The notes under the pieces are model-generated. The model saw only the letters and a list, made by a program, of their open reading frames with translations, did no database searches and was not told the origin of the DNA. Source: an uncultured Oscillospiraceae bacterium (GTDB taxonomy: Bacteria > Bacillota > Clostridia > Oscillospirales > Acutalibacteraceae). Taken from it: 55,022 nt of DNA. The position numbers were made by a program, and so were the translations under genes. Within the stretch, counting starts at the first letter, position 1; every line of letters begins with the position of its first letter. The DNA lies in contig URGH01000006.1 of NCBI GenBank assembly GCA_900547305.1, positions 1 through 55,022 on the forward strand. Reading direction: 5' to 3'. Below are positions 7,916-17,753 of this stretch, piece after piece.

Positions 7916-10900
7916 TTATTTTTTAAACGCCTTTATTCCGGTAAAAACAGACGCGGCAATTGCCCCGAGCGATAAAATACCCGTTATTATTGCGGCAATC
8001 CAAAGAATGCTGCCGGTTCCGAGACCCGATGCGGCAGAGGTGGCGCCCGTCTTCTTCACAAGAGCGTAGGAACGCAGCGTTTCCGTTTCGACCGTAACGG
8101 CTCCGTTAAGCAAACCCGTAGAAACTATTTCCGCGCCGTAATCGTCAACACAGGCAAGGGTAAGCGAGCTGTCGCTTATGGGAATACTAAGTCTCACAAG
8201 TCTTCCGCCAAGATTTATACCCGAACCCGAAGCATTTACAATATCGATTTTATAAATACTCTCCGCGCTGTAATCCGATAAGGCTTTATTTACAAAATCC
8301 AATGAGTCGGGCGAAGTGTCGGTCTCGGCTTTTAATGCGGCACCGAGCTTTGTCAGATCATCCGAGCCGTTAAGCGCGAATATTCTTGCCACTACGCCGT
8401 TATCGGCTTTGATATCGATATATTGCGGCAGTGCCTGCTCTTCCTCCTCTTTGTCCTGAACGGCGCTTGAAGTGCCGAACGCTTTAAGCTCCTCTAAACG
8501 GCAGGCTCCGTAACGCGAATCGCCTATTGTAAATACATAAGCGATATAACGAACGCCTTTCCATTCGTTAAGAGCATCGGAGGAATAATACGCGTTTTCA
8601 TCAGGCACAGACGCGTCGGTATAATCCTCTTTCAATACCAATGGTTTGCTGTTGAAAAGGTCATCGAATTTACGCGCGGCATAAACCTTTGCACTTTTAA
8701 TACCCTTATGGATTCCCGAATCCTCTTCAATCGAATCTGCCGCGGCATAAATGTCAATCCCGGTCAAATCGTAATTTTCATAAAGATTGTATATGAATAC
8801 GAATTTGCTGTTCTTAATATCGGAACCGCCCCAGAATTCAATCCCATCGCGGGAGCCGTCGGTCAAAGCGAAAACAAAGTTGCTGGCGCCCATATAAATC
8901 GGGTCGGCAAGATTATCGGTAGCAACGCCGTAATATTCGGCGTCGATTCCCTCAATAATGCTTTTTTCCTCCACAGCCTCCGACTGGTCGGCGGATTTTT
9001 TGCCGAATGCTTCAAACTCACGCATACGCCAACCGCCGTCAAGACTGTTTGTAAGAATAAACGCAATATATTTTACCCGCTTCAGATTCGTGTTCAAACC
9101 GATCTCGTTTGTGGTATCGTTATCGTTCTGATAAGAGAATACAAGGCTTGAGGTCTTAAAGAGGTTTGAACGGTTCTCGGAGGCGTAAACTTTAAAGCCG
9201 TTGTTTACAATAAATTCAGAGCCTGCCGCACCCGCAAATGCGTGAATATGCGTTAAATCGTAATAACCGTCAAGCTCGTACAGTACGCCCGGTTTATCGG
9301 TTTCCGAAAGTCCCCATATATCGTAATGCTTATCATAAACGCCGTCAACCAGTTTTGAAAGGTCGGTTTCGGTATTTTGATCCATAAAGCGGTAATCGTA
9401 TTCCTTTGTGCCGGGATAATCACCGCCGGGGGCTATTATCTCGGTTGCCTTGGCATTTTTAAGAATATTGTCGGTCTTCGGAGAAGCCGGCCACTCGATT
9501 TTTTCAACAGATATAGGATCATCCGAGCCTGTGAGATCGAATTCTGCAATTTGAATTGAGCTGCCCATAATATATTCGGTTACGATAAACGCAATATACC
9601 TTGCCTTGCAATTTACGGGAACGCTCACTTTACCTCCGCTGCAAACGGTGCTTTCGGCTATTTTATTCAAATAAAGCTTTGCTGCCGAATCCGAAGCGTA
9701 AACATCGATTTTGATCGGATTATCGCGGGTTCCCGCATAAATAACCGCCGTATCGATGTTATAAATATTATCAAGACGGTACATCACGCCGACATTTTTG
9801 GGATATTCCCAATCAAGCGCACCGTAGACCTCAAAAAACTTTTCGGTATCACCGTCTATCGCAAGGCTTGCGGCAGAGGGCACAGGCTCTCCGAAGCGGT
9901 TACCGTCAGACACGGTTCCGTTTGCCACATCCTGCATAATACCGGATGAGGCCTCCAAATGCCTTGCTATAAAGTTTTTATCCGATACCGAGGGAGTATC
10001 CTGCTCGGTAGTCCAATCCCAGTTGGTTGCAGGGTCGTAATCAAAATTAACCGCGTCCATAACGGCTTTGCGAAGCGTATCCATATCAACATCGGCAAAA
10101 TATGCATGACCGTTTCCGAAAGTGTTTTTAAGGATATCGGCGCCGAATATTTCTGCGACATAGCAGGCGCCCGCAAGGTACTGCCCATAAGAATTGGCGT
10201 GCTGATTATCGCTGTCGTTAACGCCTATTCCCGCTTTTCGGGCAAACTCAAAAGCGCGCCCGGAGGGAATAATTTTAAGATTTCCGTTATCCGCCGCCAG
10301 CTGATGATAGCAATCCTCAATATATTTGAAATTGTTGTTTTTATTGCCGTCCGCTGCCCATGTCGCCCAGCTCCAGGTTTCATGAACCATTATTTCCGCA
10401 GCGGGAAGTATGTTTTTAACATAGGCAATAAGGTCGCCCGCTTTTTCATAAGAAGCGTAATTGTAGGATTCGGTGCTGCCCTGCTGAATAACAACAATAT
10501 CCCAATTCATAAACTCAAGCGCTTCTTTTACGGTCGCAAATGAGGTTGAGCCGTCCTTAACGACCTGAGAAGAAACGGCGCCGAGATACTGAGTATACGC
10601 AAATTTGTATACCGCGTTATTCTTAACGGCATTCTCATAGTGCTGAGCTATAGTGCAGCTGGGATATTTTATATAGCCGAAAGTGAGGTTATAACCCTGC
10701 GCCGCGGCTATTTCGGTTGCAAACACCGAAGCGTTTTCGGCAAAGCTGTTTCCTATGGTTAAAACCTTTACGCTTTTATCTTCGGGAGGTTCGGGTATAT
10801 CCCCGCCCGGATCCTTTGCAGACCAAAGCTCAAATTCCTTGATTCGCTGATTTCCGTTATATTCCGTGCAGAAAAAAGCAATATAGCGCACCGTTTTATT

Positions 10901-12307
10901 AATTTCAACTTTCACGCCATCATCGCCGCAAACTACATTATCGCCCACGATATTTGAAGCGCTGAAAAGCGTAGACAGAGAATCAGAAGCGTATACACGG
11001 TATGTGTCCTTCATGGAATCGAATCCCGAAAAGATCATAGCATGGGAAACATATACGGGAGCTATAAGGTTGTAAACCGCGCCCACATAACGGGGCTGCT
11101 CCCAGTCAAGTGCGCCGTACACATCGGTGTGGGTATCCGTGTCGCCGTCCACCGATTTCTCAAGCGCCTCCTTGCTGAATCTTGTGCTGTCGGTAACCGA
11201 ACCGGTTTTTACGTTCATAAGAACGGACTTTGAGCTGTCAAGAGATGTCCGCAAAACATTTTCGGGCACGAACGGCTTTTCGGAATTATCCTCGGCGGTC
11301 CAGAGCTGAAGTTCCTTTACACGCCCGCCGTTGCTGTTGAATATAAATGCAATATATTTGACCTTTGCATTGATTTCCGGTTCAATAACCTCGTTTTCGC
11401 ATTTAAGATTATTGGCGTAAAGCGATTCATCCGCAAACAGGTTGTCAAGATTATCCGACGCGTAAATAAGCCAATAATCGGGATAATTGCGAAGCCCCGA
11501 ATAAACCGATGCCTTTCCCACAAAGTAAGTATCGTCAAGGGTATACAAAACGCCGACCTTTACCGTATCGCTCCAACCGTAAACATCATAATGCTTTTCG
11601 GTATCGCCGTCGGTTGCGCCCGCAATTGCTCCGTTCTCATCAAATTTTGAATTTACCGTCATGGAACGTGTATCGGTATTAAAAAGAATTCCGTTGGCTT
11701 CTGAAACTGCGGTTTTCAAAATATTTTCGGGCGTAAATGTCTGTTCGCCCTTTGTCGCCGTCCACAGCTCAACCTCAAAAATTCTTCCGTTGCCGATGTA
11801 GTCAGTTAAAAACAGTGCTACATATTTAACATCACGGTTAAGCGATACCGTTTTTTCGGAACCGTCGCAAACAATATTTCCGACCTTTTTTTCCGAGGAA
11901 TACAAATCGGAAATATTGTCCGACGCATATACGTCATATGTATCGGGGTATGCCGAATAACCCGAATACAGCTTCAAACTACCGCAATAGTAAGTATCGT
12001 CAAGGGTTATCAACGCTCCGGAATATTTATTCCAGTCGTTAGCGCCGTATACGTCTGCCGAAACGGATTTATCGCCGTCAAACAAAATATCGAAAACTCT
12101 TCCGCTGTTGTTAAACTGATTATGGTCTGCAACGGCATGTGAATTATGGTCCATTATAACGCCTTTTATACTGCTCACATGCGCTGCAAAAACATTTTCG
12201 GGTTCAGACTCATCAGCTAAAGCGATGAGTGCAAGCGGTAACGAACAGGCAAGTATTATTACAGCAAGGACAGCAGATACCACCCGTAAGCTAAACCTCT
12301 TATTCAT
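7916..12307 (-). CDS. Giant cell-surface protein: six discoidin-like modules, DUF4886 SGNH domain, C-terminal membrane anchor
   Basis: The 1463-residue product starts at ATG 12307 (GGAAGGAGAG upstream; an earlier possible start is rejected because the signal peptide begins with MNKRFSLRV). After the signal peptide come three related F5/8-type-C (discoidin)-like modules at about 38-200, 200-345 and 350-500, each with the recurring VDGDTD..DVYG, YDVYASDS and VKYIAF motifs. A DUF4886 SGNH-type domain follows (about 513-760; Ser in TIGNSFAENA, His in QHANSYGQY). Three more discoidin-like modules follow at about 775-930, 950-1105 and 1115-1275. A linker domain and a transmembrane helix with basic tail (about 1435-1460) anchor it. 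The modules suggest multivalent glycan binding at the cell surface; DUF4886 members are predicted hydrolases/esterases. Confidence 0.87.
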   Translation of the reverse strand: MNKRFSLRVVSAVLAVIILACSLPLALIALADESEPENVFAAHVSSIKGVIMDHNSHAVADHNQFNNSGRVFDILFDGDKSVSADVYGANDWNKYSGALITLDDTYYCGSLKLYSGYSAYPDTYDVYASDNISDLYSSEKKVGNIVCDGSEKTVSLNRDVKYVALFLTDYIGNGRIFEVELWTATKGEQTFTPENILKTAVSEANGILFNTDTRSMTVNSKFDENGAIAGATDGDTEKHYDVYGWSDTVKVGVLYTLDDTYFVGKASVYSGLRNYPDYWLIYASDNLDNLFADESLYANNLKCENEVIEPEINAKVKYIAFIFNSNGGRVKELQLWTAEDNSEKPFVPENVLRTSLDSSKSVLMNVKTGSVTDSTRFSKEALEKSVDGDTDTHTDVYGALDWEQPRYVGAVYNLIAPVYVSHAMIFSGFDSMKDTYRVYASDSLSTLFSASNIVGDNVVCGDDGVKVEINKTVRYIAFFCTEYNGNQRIKEFELWSAKDPGGDIPEPPEDKSVKVLTIGNSFAENASVFATEIAAAQGYNLTFGYIKYPSCTIAQHYENAVKNNAVYKFAYTQYLGAVSSQVVKDGSTSFATVKEALEFMNWDIVVIQQGSTESYNYASYEKAGDLIAYVKNILPAAEIMVHETWSWATWAADGNKNNNFKYIEDCYHQLAADNGNLKIIPSGRAFEFARKAGIGVNDSDNQHANSYGQYLAGACYVAEIFGADILKNTFGNGHAYFADVDMDTLRKAVMDAVNFDYDPATNWDWTTEQDTPSVSDKNFIARHLEASSGIMQDVANGTVSDGNRFGEPVPSAASLAIDGDTEKFFEVYGALDWEYPKNVGVMYRLDNIYNIDTAVIYAGTRDNPIKIDVYASDSAAKLYLNKIAESTVCSGGKVSVPVNCKARYIAFIVTEYIMGSSIQIAEFDLTGSDDPISVEKIEWPASPKTDNILKNAKATEIIAPGGDYPGTKEYDYRFMDQNTETDLSKLVDGVYDKHYDIWGLSETDKPGVLYELDGYYDLTHIHAFAGAAGSEFIVNNGFKVYASENRSNLFKTSSLVFSYQNDNDTTNEIGLNTNLKRVKYIAFILTNSLDGGWRMREFEAFGKKSADQSEAVEEKSIIEGIDAEYYGVATDNLADPIYMGASNFVFALTDGSRDGIEFWGGSDIKNSKFVFIYNLYENYDLTGIDIYAAADSIEEDSGIHKGIKSAKVYAARKFDDLFNSKPLVLKEDYTDASVPDENAYYSSDALNEWKGVRYIAYVFTIGDSRYGACRLEELKAFGTSSAVQDKEEEEQALPQYIDIKADNGVVARIFALNGSDDLTKLGAALKAETDTSPDSLDFVNKALSDYSAESIYKIDIVNASGSGINLGGRLVRLSIPISDSSLTLACVDDYGAEIVSTGLLNGAVTVETETLRSYALVKKTGATSAASGLGTGSILWIAAIITGILSLGAIAASVFTGIKAFKK

Positions 12308-12339
12308 ACTCGCTCTCCTTCCGTAAAGCACCACAAATA

Positions 12340-13656
12340 TTATTCATTGATTATTTTATCAATCTGAGCCTTAAAGCTGGTTTTATATTCGCTTATAAGC
12401 TGTGAAACATCGTCGCCGCCGGCAATTTTGGCAATCATCTGAACATATTCCTCGCCCAATGTGCCGTAAGCGTAATTTGCATAGTTTATGTTTTCATAAT
12501 AAGGGGTAATTCTTTCGGTCTGTTCCTTTGTAATGTAGTTTTCCCAGGAGTTATCCCCTCTGCCCTTGGTCATATGAAGCGCAAAAGCGGCAACCGCCTC
12601 GGCATTCTTACTGCCGTTTACAATTCCTATGGCTTTAAGCCAGTCGGTAGGATACGCGCCGTTTTCATTGCCCTTTGCAAGCGGAATGGGAGCTATATCC
12701 CAATTCTTTTTAACAGCTTCGGGAACATTGCTGTCGTTCATCATTTTCGGCGCTTCATAAAGCCCGTCTATCGACATTGCCGCAGTGCCCTTTCTGAAAC
12801 TTGCCTCGGCATTAACGATCGGGTTTGCGGAATCGGTCATCTTTTTAATGAAATTAAGGCCTGCCAAAACCTTTGAATCACCGAGATTCTGCGAAGGAAC
12901 GCCGTTAGAATCGTACTTGACTATTTGCGTGCCCTGCGCCGAAACAAATTCGCCGTAGCTGCGGGTATTCTCGCCGCCCGCCGAGTAACCGTATATACCT
13001 GTTCTGGCATTTGTAAGCTGCGACGCCAAATCATAGAATGTGTCGGTATTCCAATTGCCGTCCTTTACATATTCAAGGGGAGATTTAAGCCCGGCTTCCT
13101 TAAACAGATCGGTTCTGTAATACATAACCATCATATCAACATCCCAGTAGGAGCAAAAGCCGTAGTAATTGTTATTCCATTTGTAGAAATCCATTTTGCT
13201 TATATCAAAGCCGCCGTTTGCAATTCCGTTTTTATCTTCCTTGTTTAAAAGATACTCGGAGCTGATAAACTGATTGATAGGCTGATACATGCCGGCTATA
13301 ATCTGCGTCGGGAAAAACGCGCCGTAAATATAGCCGATATCATACGGGTCGTTTGAAGCGATTGAAGCCGCAATTTTTTGGTTATAGTTCTGATAATCCA
13401 CAATTTCATCAACAACCGTGGTTCCCGTGCGCTCTTCAAATTCCTTAACCAGCTTTTTCTCGCTTTCGCTTGGCTCGTACCAAAGAATTCTTTTAAGCGT
13501 AACGCCGTCGAATTTTTTAAGCCACAGTCCGTCTGCCGAGTGGGCGGTCGTTTTTCCGCCGCCGGTTTCCGATGATCCTCCGCCGCTTCCGCAGGCGGTG
13601 CACATGATTGCAAGAACCAGCGCCATGAGAATTGCAAAGATTTTTTGTTTTTTCAT
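12340..13656 (-). CDS. Sugar ABC transporter substrate-binding lipoprotein
   Basis: This 438-residue protein belongs to the family 1 extracellular solute-binding proteins (MalE/MsmE-like). The N terminus is a lipoprotein signal (MKKQKIFAILMALVLAI, Cys in CTACGSGGG followed by a Gly/Ser linker). Family features are the EFEERTGTTVVDEI strand-helix start, YDIGYIYGAFFPTQ, and MTKGRGDNSWENYITKEQTERI near the end. It is the last gene of the second importer set, directly after its two permeases. AAAGGAGAAA precedes the ATG. It would capture oligosaccharides released by the extracellular enzymes of this operon. Confidence 0.92.
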   Translation of the reverse strand: MKKQKIFAILMALVLAIMCTACGSGGGSSETGGGKTTAHSADGLWLKKFDGVTLKRILWYEPSESEKKLVKEFEERTGTTVVDEIVDYQNYNQKIAASIASNDPYDIGYIYGAFFPTQIIAGMYQPINQFISSEYLLNKEDKNGIANGGFDISKMDFYKWNNNYYGFCSYWDVDMMVMYYRTDLFKEAGLKSPLEYVKDGNWNTDTFYDLASQLTNARTGIYGYSAGGENTRSYGEFVSAQGTQIVKYDSNGVPSQNLGDSKVLAGLNFIKKMTDSANPIVNAEASFRKGTAAMSIDGLYEAPKMMNDSNVPEAVKKNWDIAPIPLAKGNENGAYPTDWLKAIGIVNGSKNAEAVAAFALHMTKGRGDNSWENYITKEQTERITPYYENINYANYAYGTLGEEYVQMIAKIAGGDDVSQLISEYKTSFKAQIDKIINE

Positions 13657-13679
13657 GAAAATTTCTCCTTTGCTTATTT

Positions 13680-14648
13680 TTATCCGACAATACCCGTGCG
13701 CTCAATACTTTCGGTAAAGAAGCGCTGAGTAAAGATATACAGAATAAGCGGCGGCAGAATGGTCAATAAGCAGCCCGCCTGTAAAAATGTGCGTATTTCA
13801 TCCGGCGTATTGGTAACAACGTCAAACAGCTTTGCGTCCTGCAGCAGCGACTGCATTTGATTGAGCATAACCGAAATGGGCTGATTGCTGCTGAAATACA
13901 TTGAAGATTGCACATAGTCGTTCCAGTGCCAAACGAACGAGAAGAGCAAAACAGTAATAATGGCTGATTTTGCAAGAGGAAGCATTACCTGAACAAAGGT
14001 TCTGAAAGCATTGCAGCCGTCAATCATGGCAGCCTCCTCAAGATCCTTCGGCATTCCCGCAAAAAACTGGCGGAAAATATAAATGTAAAGTCCCGAGCGC
14101 AGGCCTACGGCGAAAAACGCCGGAATAATAAACGTCCATGCCGTATTTATCAGCGGAACACCGCTCGGAACCGACGGAATTATTAAATGCACAAGGCTTA
14201 GAATTCCGAAAAAATCGAAATTGCGGTAGTTTATAAACGAAGAGATCAGAACGGTTTGCGGAGGAACTATAATTGTAAGAATAACCAGCGCAAACGCTAT
14301 GTTCTTTTCCTTGAAGTTAAACCTTGCAAATCCATAGCCCACAAGCGCGCAGGATACAAGCGAACCCAGCGTTCCGCCTAAAGCTATCAGGGCGGTGGTT
14401 GTTATTGCGCGGGGATATTCCAAAATACTTACCGCGGTTTTGATTGAAGCGAATGAAATTCCCCTCGGAATCCAAACAATGCTCGGGTCGTTAACCGTTT
14501 CCGGGCTTCTCACCGCAACGCTTATCATATAAAGCACGGGAAACAGAAAAATGTAGCAGATTCCCACGAATAAAAGGAACCGCAGAATTTTCACCGTAAC
14601 CGACATACCGTTGCGCTTCAGGAAATGCCGTATCTTATCGGTTTTCAT
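13680..14648 (-). CDS. Carbohydrate ABC transporter permease (MalG type)
   Basis: The 322-residue polytopic protein has about six transmembrane segments and the cytoplasmic ATPase-contact loop (EAA motif) around EEAAMIDGCNAFRTFVQVML, typical of the second sugar permease subunit. An N-terminal cytoplasmic stretch and the end ESIERTGIVG also fit. Its ATG overlaps the stop of the partner permease by four bases, so the two are translationally coupled. It is followed by the lipoprotein binding protein gene. No ATPase gene is present nearby. Confidence 0.93.
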   Translation of the reverse strand: MKTDKIRHFLKRNGMSVTVKILRFLLFVGICYIFLFPVLYMISVAVRSPETVNDPSIVWIPRGISFASIKTAVSILEYPRAITTTALIALGGTLGSLVSCALVGYGFARFNFKEKNIAFALVILTIIVPPQTVLISSFINYRNFDFFGILSLVHLIIPSVPSGVPLINTAWTFIIPAFFAVGLRSGLYIYIFRQFFAGMPKDLEEAAMIDGCNAFRTFVQVMLPLAKSAIITVLLFSFVWHWNDYVQSSMYFSSNQPISVMLNQMQSLLQDAKLFDVVTNTPDEIRTFLQAGCLLTILPPLILYIFTQRFFTESIERTGIVG

Positions 14649-15559
14649 TTTTCAGCCGCCCTCCTTTCGGCACGGGCGCTGCCCGAGCTTATAAAGAGCA
14701 CTATTGCCAAAATAGCTCCTATAAGCAGAAAATATACCCAGCTCATAGCCGACGCCCTGGCGTATTGCTGATCTGAAAAAAACGATGATATTTGTTTCAT
14801 CACAGCATTTGAAGAATCGGTGAATGTGTCTATTATCGTATATACCACATTGACAAGTATCATGGGAGTTATCATAGGAATCGTGACCATCCAAAAATTT
14901 TCCCATGCAGAGGCGCCCTCTATTGACGAAGCCTCATAAAGCGCGGGAGAGATGGACTGCAAGGCTGCCAGGAAAATTATCATCTGTATTCCCGTTTTCC
15001 ACATAAGATCGTAAAGATTTGAGGAAATATAAGAGAAATACCCTACAATCTTTTCGCCGAGTCCCATATCTACCAACAAACTTGTAAGCCCGTAAGAGCT
15101 TGCCGAAACCGTGGTCTCCATTCCGTCGGACGCGGTTATAAGACTGGTTGCAAAGGTGTCGCTGTTGATTATATCCATTATAACGCCAGAAGCGATTATA
15201 ACGGGTAAAAAGAAGACCGCTCTTACAAAGGTTCTGCCCTTGAATTTAGAATTCAGAAGAATTGCGAAAAACAAGGAAGCGATTATAATTACAGGCACCT
15301 TGTAAAGCAGCGCCGTTATTGTGGAAACAAGATTTTTATTGAAATTCGGGTCGCTTAAAAAAATATATTTAAGATTTTTAAGCCCCACAAAATTCATATC
15401 AAAGCCACCGGGTTTCAGCTTTACATCGTTAAACACAAAGCACAGCGATTGATAAGCCGAGCGCATAAAAATGAAAACAAAGCCTATGTAAAACGGTAAA
15501 ACAAAAAGTCTGCCGTTTCTCGCCTTGCGGCCCTCAATTGTAAGTTTTGATTTTTTCAT
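14645..15559 (-). CDS. Carbohydrate ABC transporter permease (MalF type)
   Basis: The 304-residue inner membrane protein starts RNGRLFVLPFYIGFVFIF, the usual first helix of MalF-like sugar permeases, and carries the ATPase-contact loop YEASSIEGASAWENFWMVT. The periplasmic-facing loop between helices 3 and 4 (FATSLITASDGMETTVSAS) is longer than usual. GGAGGG lies upstream of ATG 15559, three bases after the DUF5696 gene ends. It pairs with the MalG-type subunit downstream. Confidence 0.93.
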   Translation of the reverse strand: MKKSKLTIEGRKARNGRLFVLPFYIGFVFIFMRSAYQSLCFVFNDVKLKPGGFDMNFVGLKNLKYIFLSDPNFNKNLVSTITALLYKVPVIIIASLFFAILLNSKFKGRTFVRAVFFLPVIIASGVIMDIINSDTFATSLITASDGMETTVSASSYGLTSLLVDMGLGEKIVGYFSYISSNLYDLMWKTGIQMIIFLAALQSISPALYEASSIEGASAWENFWMVTIPMITPMILVNVVYTIIDTFTDSSNAVMKQISSFFSDQQYARASAMSWVYFLLIGAILAIVLFISSGSARAERRAAEK

Positions 15560-15562
15560 AAC

Positions 15563-17734
15563 TTACCGCCCTCCCCGGACAGCATATCCGTTCGGCTCAA
15601 CCGTTATACCGTCAACCGTGACGGCTGTACCGTTTCTGTTAACATATATCACCGTGCCGTTTTCAAACACTGTTTTTGAAACGCCGTCTTTTCTTGAATG
15701 TTCGGTGATTTTTTTATCGTACAGATCCTTATATACCGAATTGTATTCCTTAAAGCATTCCGCCGCCTGCTCGCGCCAGTTTTTGAATTCCGAACCGTAA
15801 AGCCAGTTATAAGAGGTTTCCATAAGGTCGGCTGCGTCGGCGCTTATTCCGTAATAATACGGGCTTGCGCCGTATTCAATGCAATCCAGAATATTTCTTC
15901 CCTCATCGGCGCTGTAGGATACAGCCCCGTGCAAAACCATCTGAACAAAAGGCACGCTTTCGGAAAAGAGAATGTTGCCGTCGGATGCGAGCGGCAGCTT
16001 GAAGATCGTATCGGTATACTTATAAGTGTACGCGTTGGCGCCCGTAATTGCAAGCATGTTTTTCTGCGAAAATTTTTTCATTATTTTTTCAAAGCTTGCT
16101 TTTGATTCCTCGCGCGATATATCCGACGAAAAATCGGAATATAATTTTTCTCCGAAACCCGCAAGAGAGAGCGGGGCGTCTGCCTTGTATTTCTTTAAAA
16201 ATTTATCCGACGCTTTTTCAACATTTTCCGGGGTCAGTAAATAAGAGGGATTTTCATTATTCGCCGGCACATAAACCGACAGCATGAACCGATAAATGGG
16301 AGTTCTGGTGTTAAATACGGATTTGCATACGTCCGAAAACGCCGAAAACCCGTTTCCCGATTTTTTTATAAGCATAAAATCGTTATCAAGGAAAACCTCG
16401 TTACCGCCAGTGGCGGCATATTCCAGCAGCTTGCCAATTCCCTTTTTCCCGCCGAGCACCGATACGGGCGCGTAATTCGACGCTGCCTTAATATTATTTA
16501 TTCCGCTGTTGTTCCAGCCGATATACTGCATACCGACAGGTATTCCCGAATCGTTAAAGTATTCGAGCATTTTCACGGAATCCTCAAATGAGGTGAGCGC
16601 GATCTTCTTTGTATACGGTATTCCCAAAAAGGACGCTTTTTTCTCCGCGGCGCCGTAAACCGAAATCATCAGTTTCGGCGACTGCGCTTTTTTATTCAGC
16701 TTAAGGTAATTCCTGTATACCTCCGCCATTCCCGAATAATTAGCCTTGCTCCCGTGCAGGAAATAATAATCCACCGAAAAATCGCCTAAATTTTTACGGT
16801 TTTCCGCGCCGTTTATGATTCGCTGATTTTCATAATTCGATTCAAAAAGCGTTGTGCTGTCTACTATCGAAGTAATGTACTGCGAATATACCCTTGTGTA
16901 AGAGGTTGAAAGCGAGGCGGAGTCCGCGTTGATTTTTGCGGTTGCGTCGCCCTTTGTTATAACCGCGGCAATACCGTTTTCGCCGCATTTTATTCCGTAA
17001 ACGGGAACATATATATTTTTACTTTCACCCGCATATTCCTCAACCTTTAAGGCGGTATCGTCGCCGTAAACCATTTCGGAATATGAGGTAATATCTCCCT
17101 TGGCTTGGTCAAACGGAATTATTGCGCCGCTTCCGCTGGGAACAAAAACGTAGCCGTCGCTCTTTGCCTGCTCTGCCATAAAGCCCGGAAGCAGCGAAAT
17201 TGAAATTACCCTATAATCCTTGCCGATTTTAAGATCCTTGCCGGGTATTCGTGCGCTTATTCCTTTGCTGTTTATGGTGATTTCAAGCGGGACGGTAGTA
17301 TCTATATCGGAAAAATAATATTCGACTCTGTAGCCGTTATTGATTTTTTTGCATTTAACGCCGTCGCCGTTAACGCAGTAGGCATAGCTGTTTTGATAAA
17401 GCGGAACAGCCGTGCTGGCTATTGTGCTCAGCTGAACATAATTTACCGAAACCAAAGAAACCAATTCGGTTTTAATTCTTCCCGTATTAAGTACGGATTC
17501 CTCGCTGTTTTTATCAAGAACAGCCTTGCGGCCGCTGTGCCACCATTTATCGGCAAGCAAATCGTAAACCGCAAAATCGCCGCTTTCCATATCGGCATAC
17601 AGCCTGTAATCGCCGTTTTCGGCCACAAGCGTTAAACCGTCGGCGGCAGTTTCGGCAGCGTTTACCGAAACTGTAAAGGTGCAGGAAAAAACAAGCAAAA
17701 CCGTGACGGTCAATGCTAAAATTCTTTTTATCAA
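15563..17734 (-). CDS. Secreted DUF5696-domain protein, probable glycan-active enzyme or binding protein
   Basis: The 723-residue product has a signal peptide (MIKRILALTVTVLLVFSCTF) that begins at a TTG codon (17734); no in-frame ATG fits, and AGAGGTGG lies just upstream. The mature protein resembles the DUF5696 family by overall layout: an N-terminal beta-rich part with YRLYADMESGDFAVYD, then from about residue 330 an alpha/beta-barrel-like region (GMAEVYRNYLKLNK, VGMQYIGWNNSGI, DNDFMLIKKSG), and a short C-terminal beta segment. Barrel-like order hints at a glycoside hydrolase fold, but no biochemical function is established to my knowledge. It lies between an NHL/YIP1 membrane protein and a sugar permease pair, which ties it to oligosaccharide capture. 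Confidence 0.8.
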   Translation of the reverse strand: MIKRILALTVTVLLVFSCTFTVSVNAAETAADGLTLVAENGDYRLYADMESGDFAVYDLLADKWWHSGRKAVLDKNSEESVLNTGRIKTELVSLVSVNYVQLSTIASTAVPLYQNSYAYCVNGDGVKCKKINNGYRVEYYFSDIDTTVPLEITINSKGISARIPGKDLKIGKDYRVISISLLPGFMAEQAKSDGYVFVPSGSGAIIPFDQAKGDITSYSEMVYGDDTALKVEEYAGESKNIYVPVYGIKCGENGIAAVITKGDATAKINADSASLSTSYTRVYSQYITSIVDSTTLFESNYENQRIINGAENRKNLGDFSVDYYFLHGSKANYSGMAEVYRNYLKLNKKAQSPKLMISVYGAAEKKASFLGIPYTKKIALTSFEDSVKMLEYFNDSGIPVGMQYIGWNNSGINNIKAASNYAPVSVLGGKKGIGKLLEYAATGGNEVFLDNDFMLIKKSGNGFSAFSDVCKSVFNTRTPIYRFMLSVYVPANNENPSYLLTPENVEKASDKFLKKYKADAPLSLAGFGEKLYSDFSSDISREESKASFEKIMKKFSQKNMLAITGANAYTYKYTDTIFKLPLASDGNILFSESVPFVQMVLHGAVSYSADEGRNILDCIEYGASPYYYGISADAADLMETSYNWLYGSEFKNWREQAAECFKEYNSVYKDLYDKKITEHSRKDGVSKTVFENGTVIYVNRNGTAVTVDGITVEPNGYAVRGGR

Positions 17735-17753
17735 AATCTGCCACCTCTTTTCG

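Noticed and set aside
9959..10543. Plus-strand open frame of 194 codons
   Set aside because: It is opposite the DUF4886 domain of the giant surface protein, and its composition is that of an antisense shadow (many Ile, Arg and Cys).
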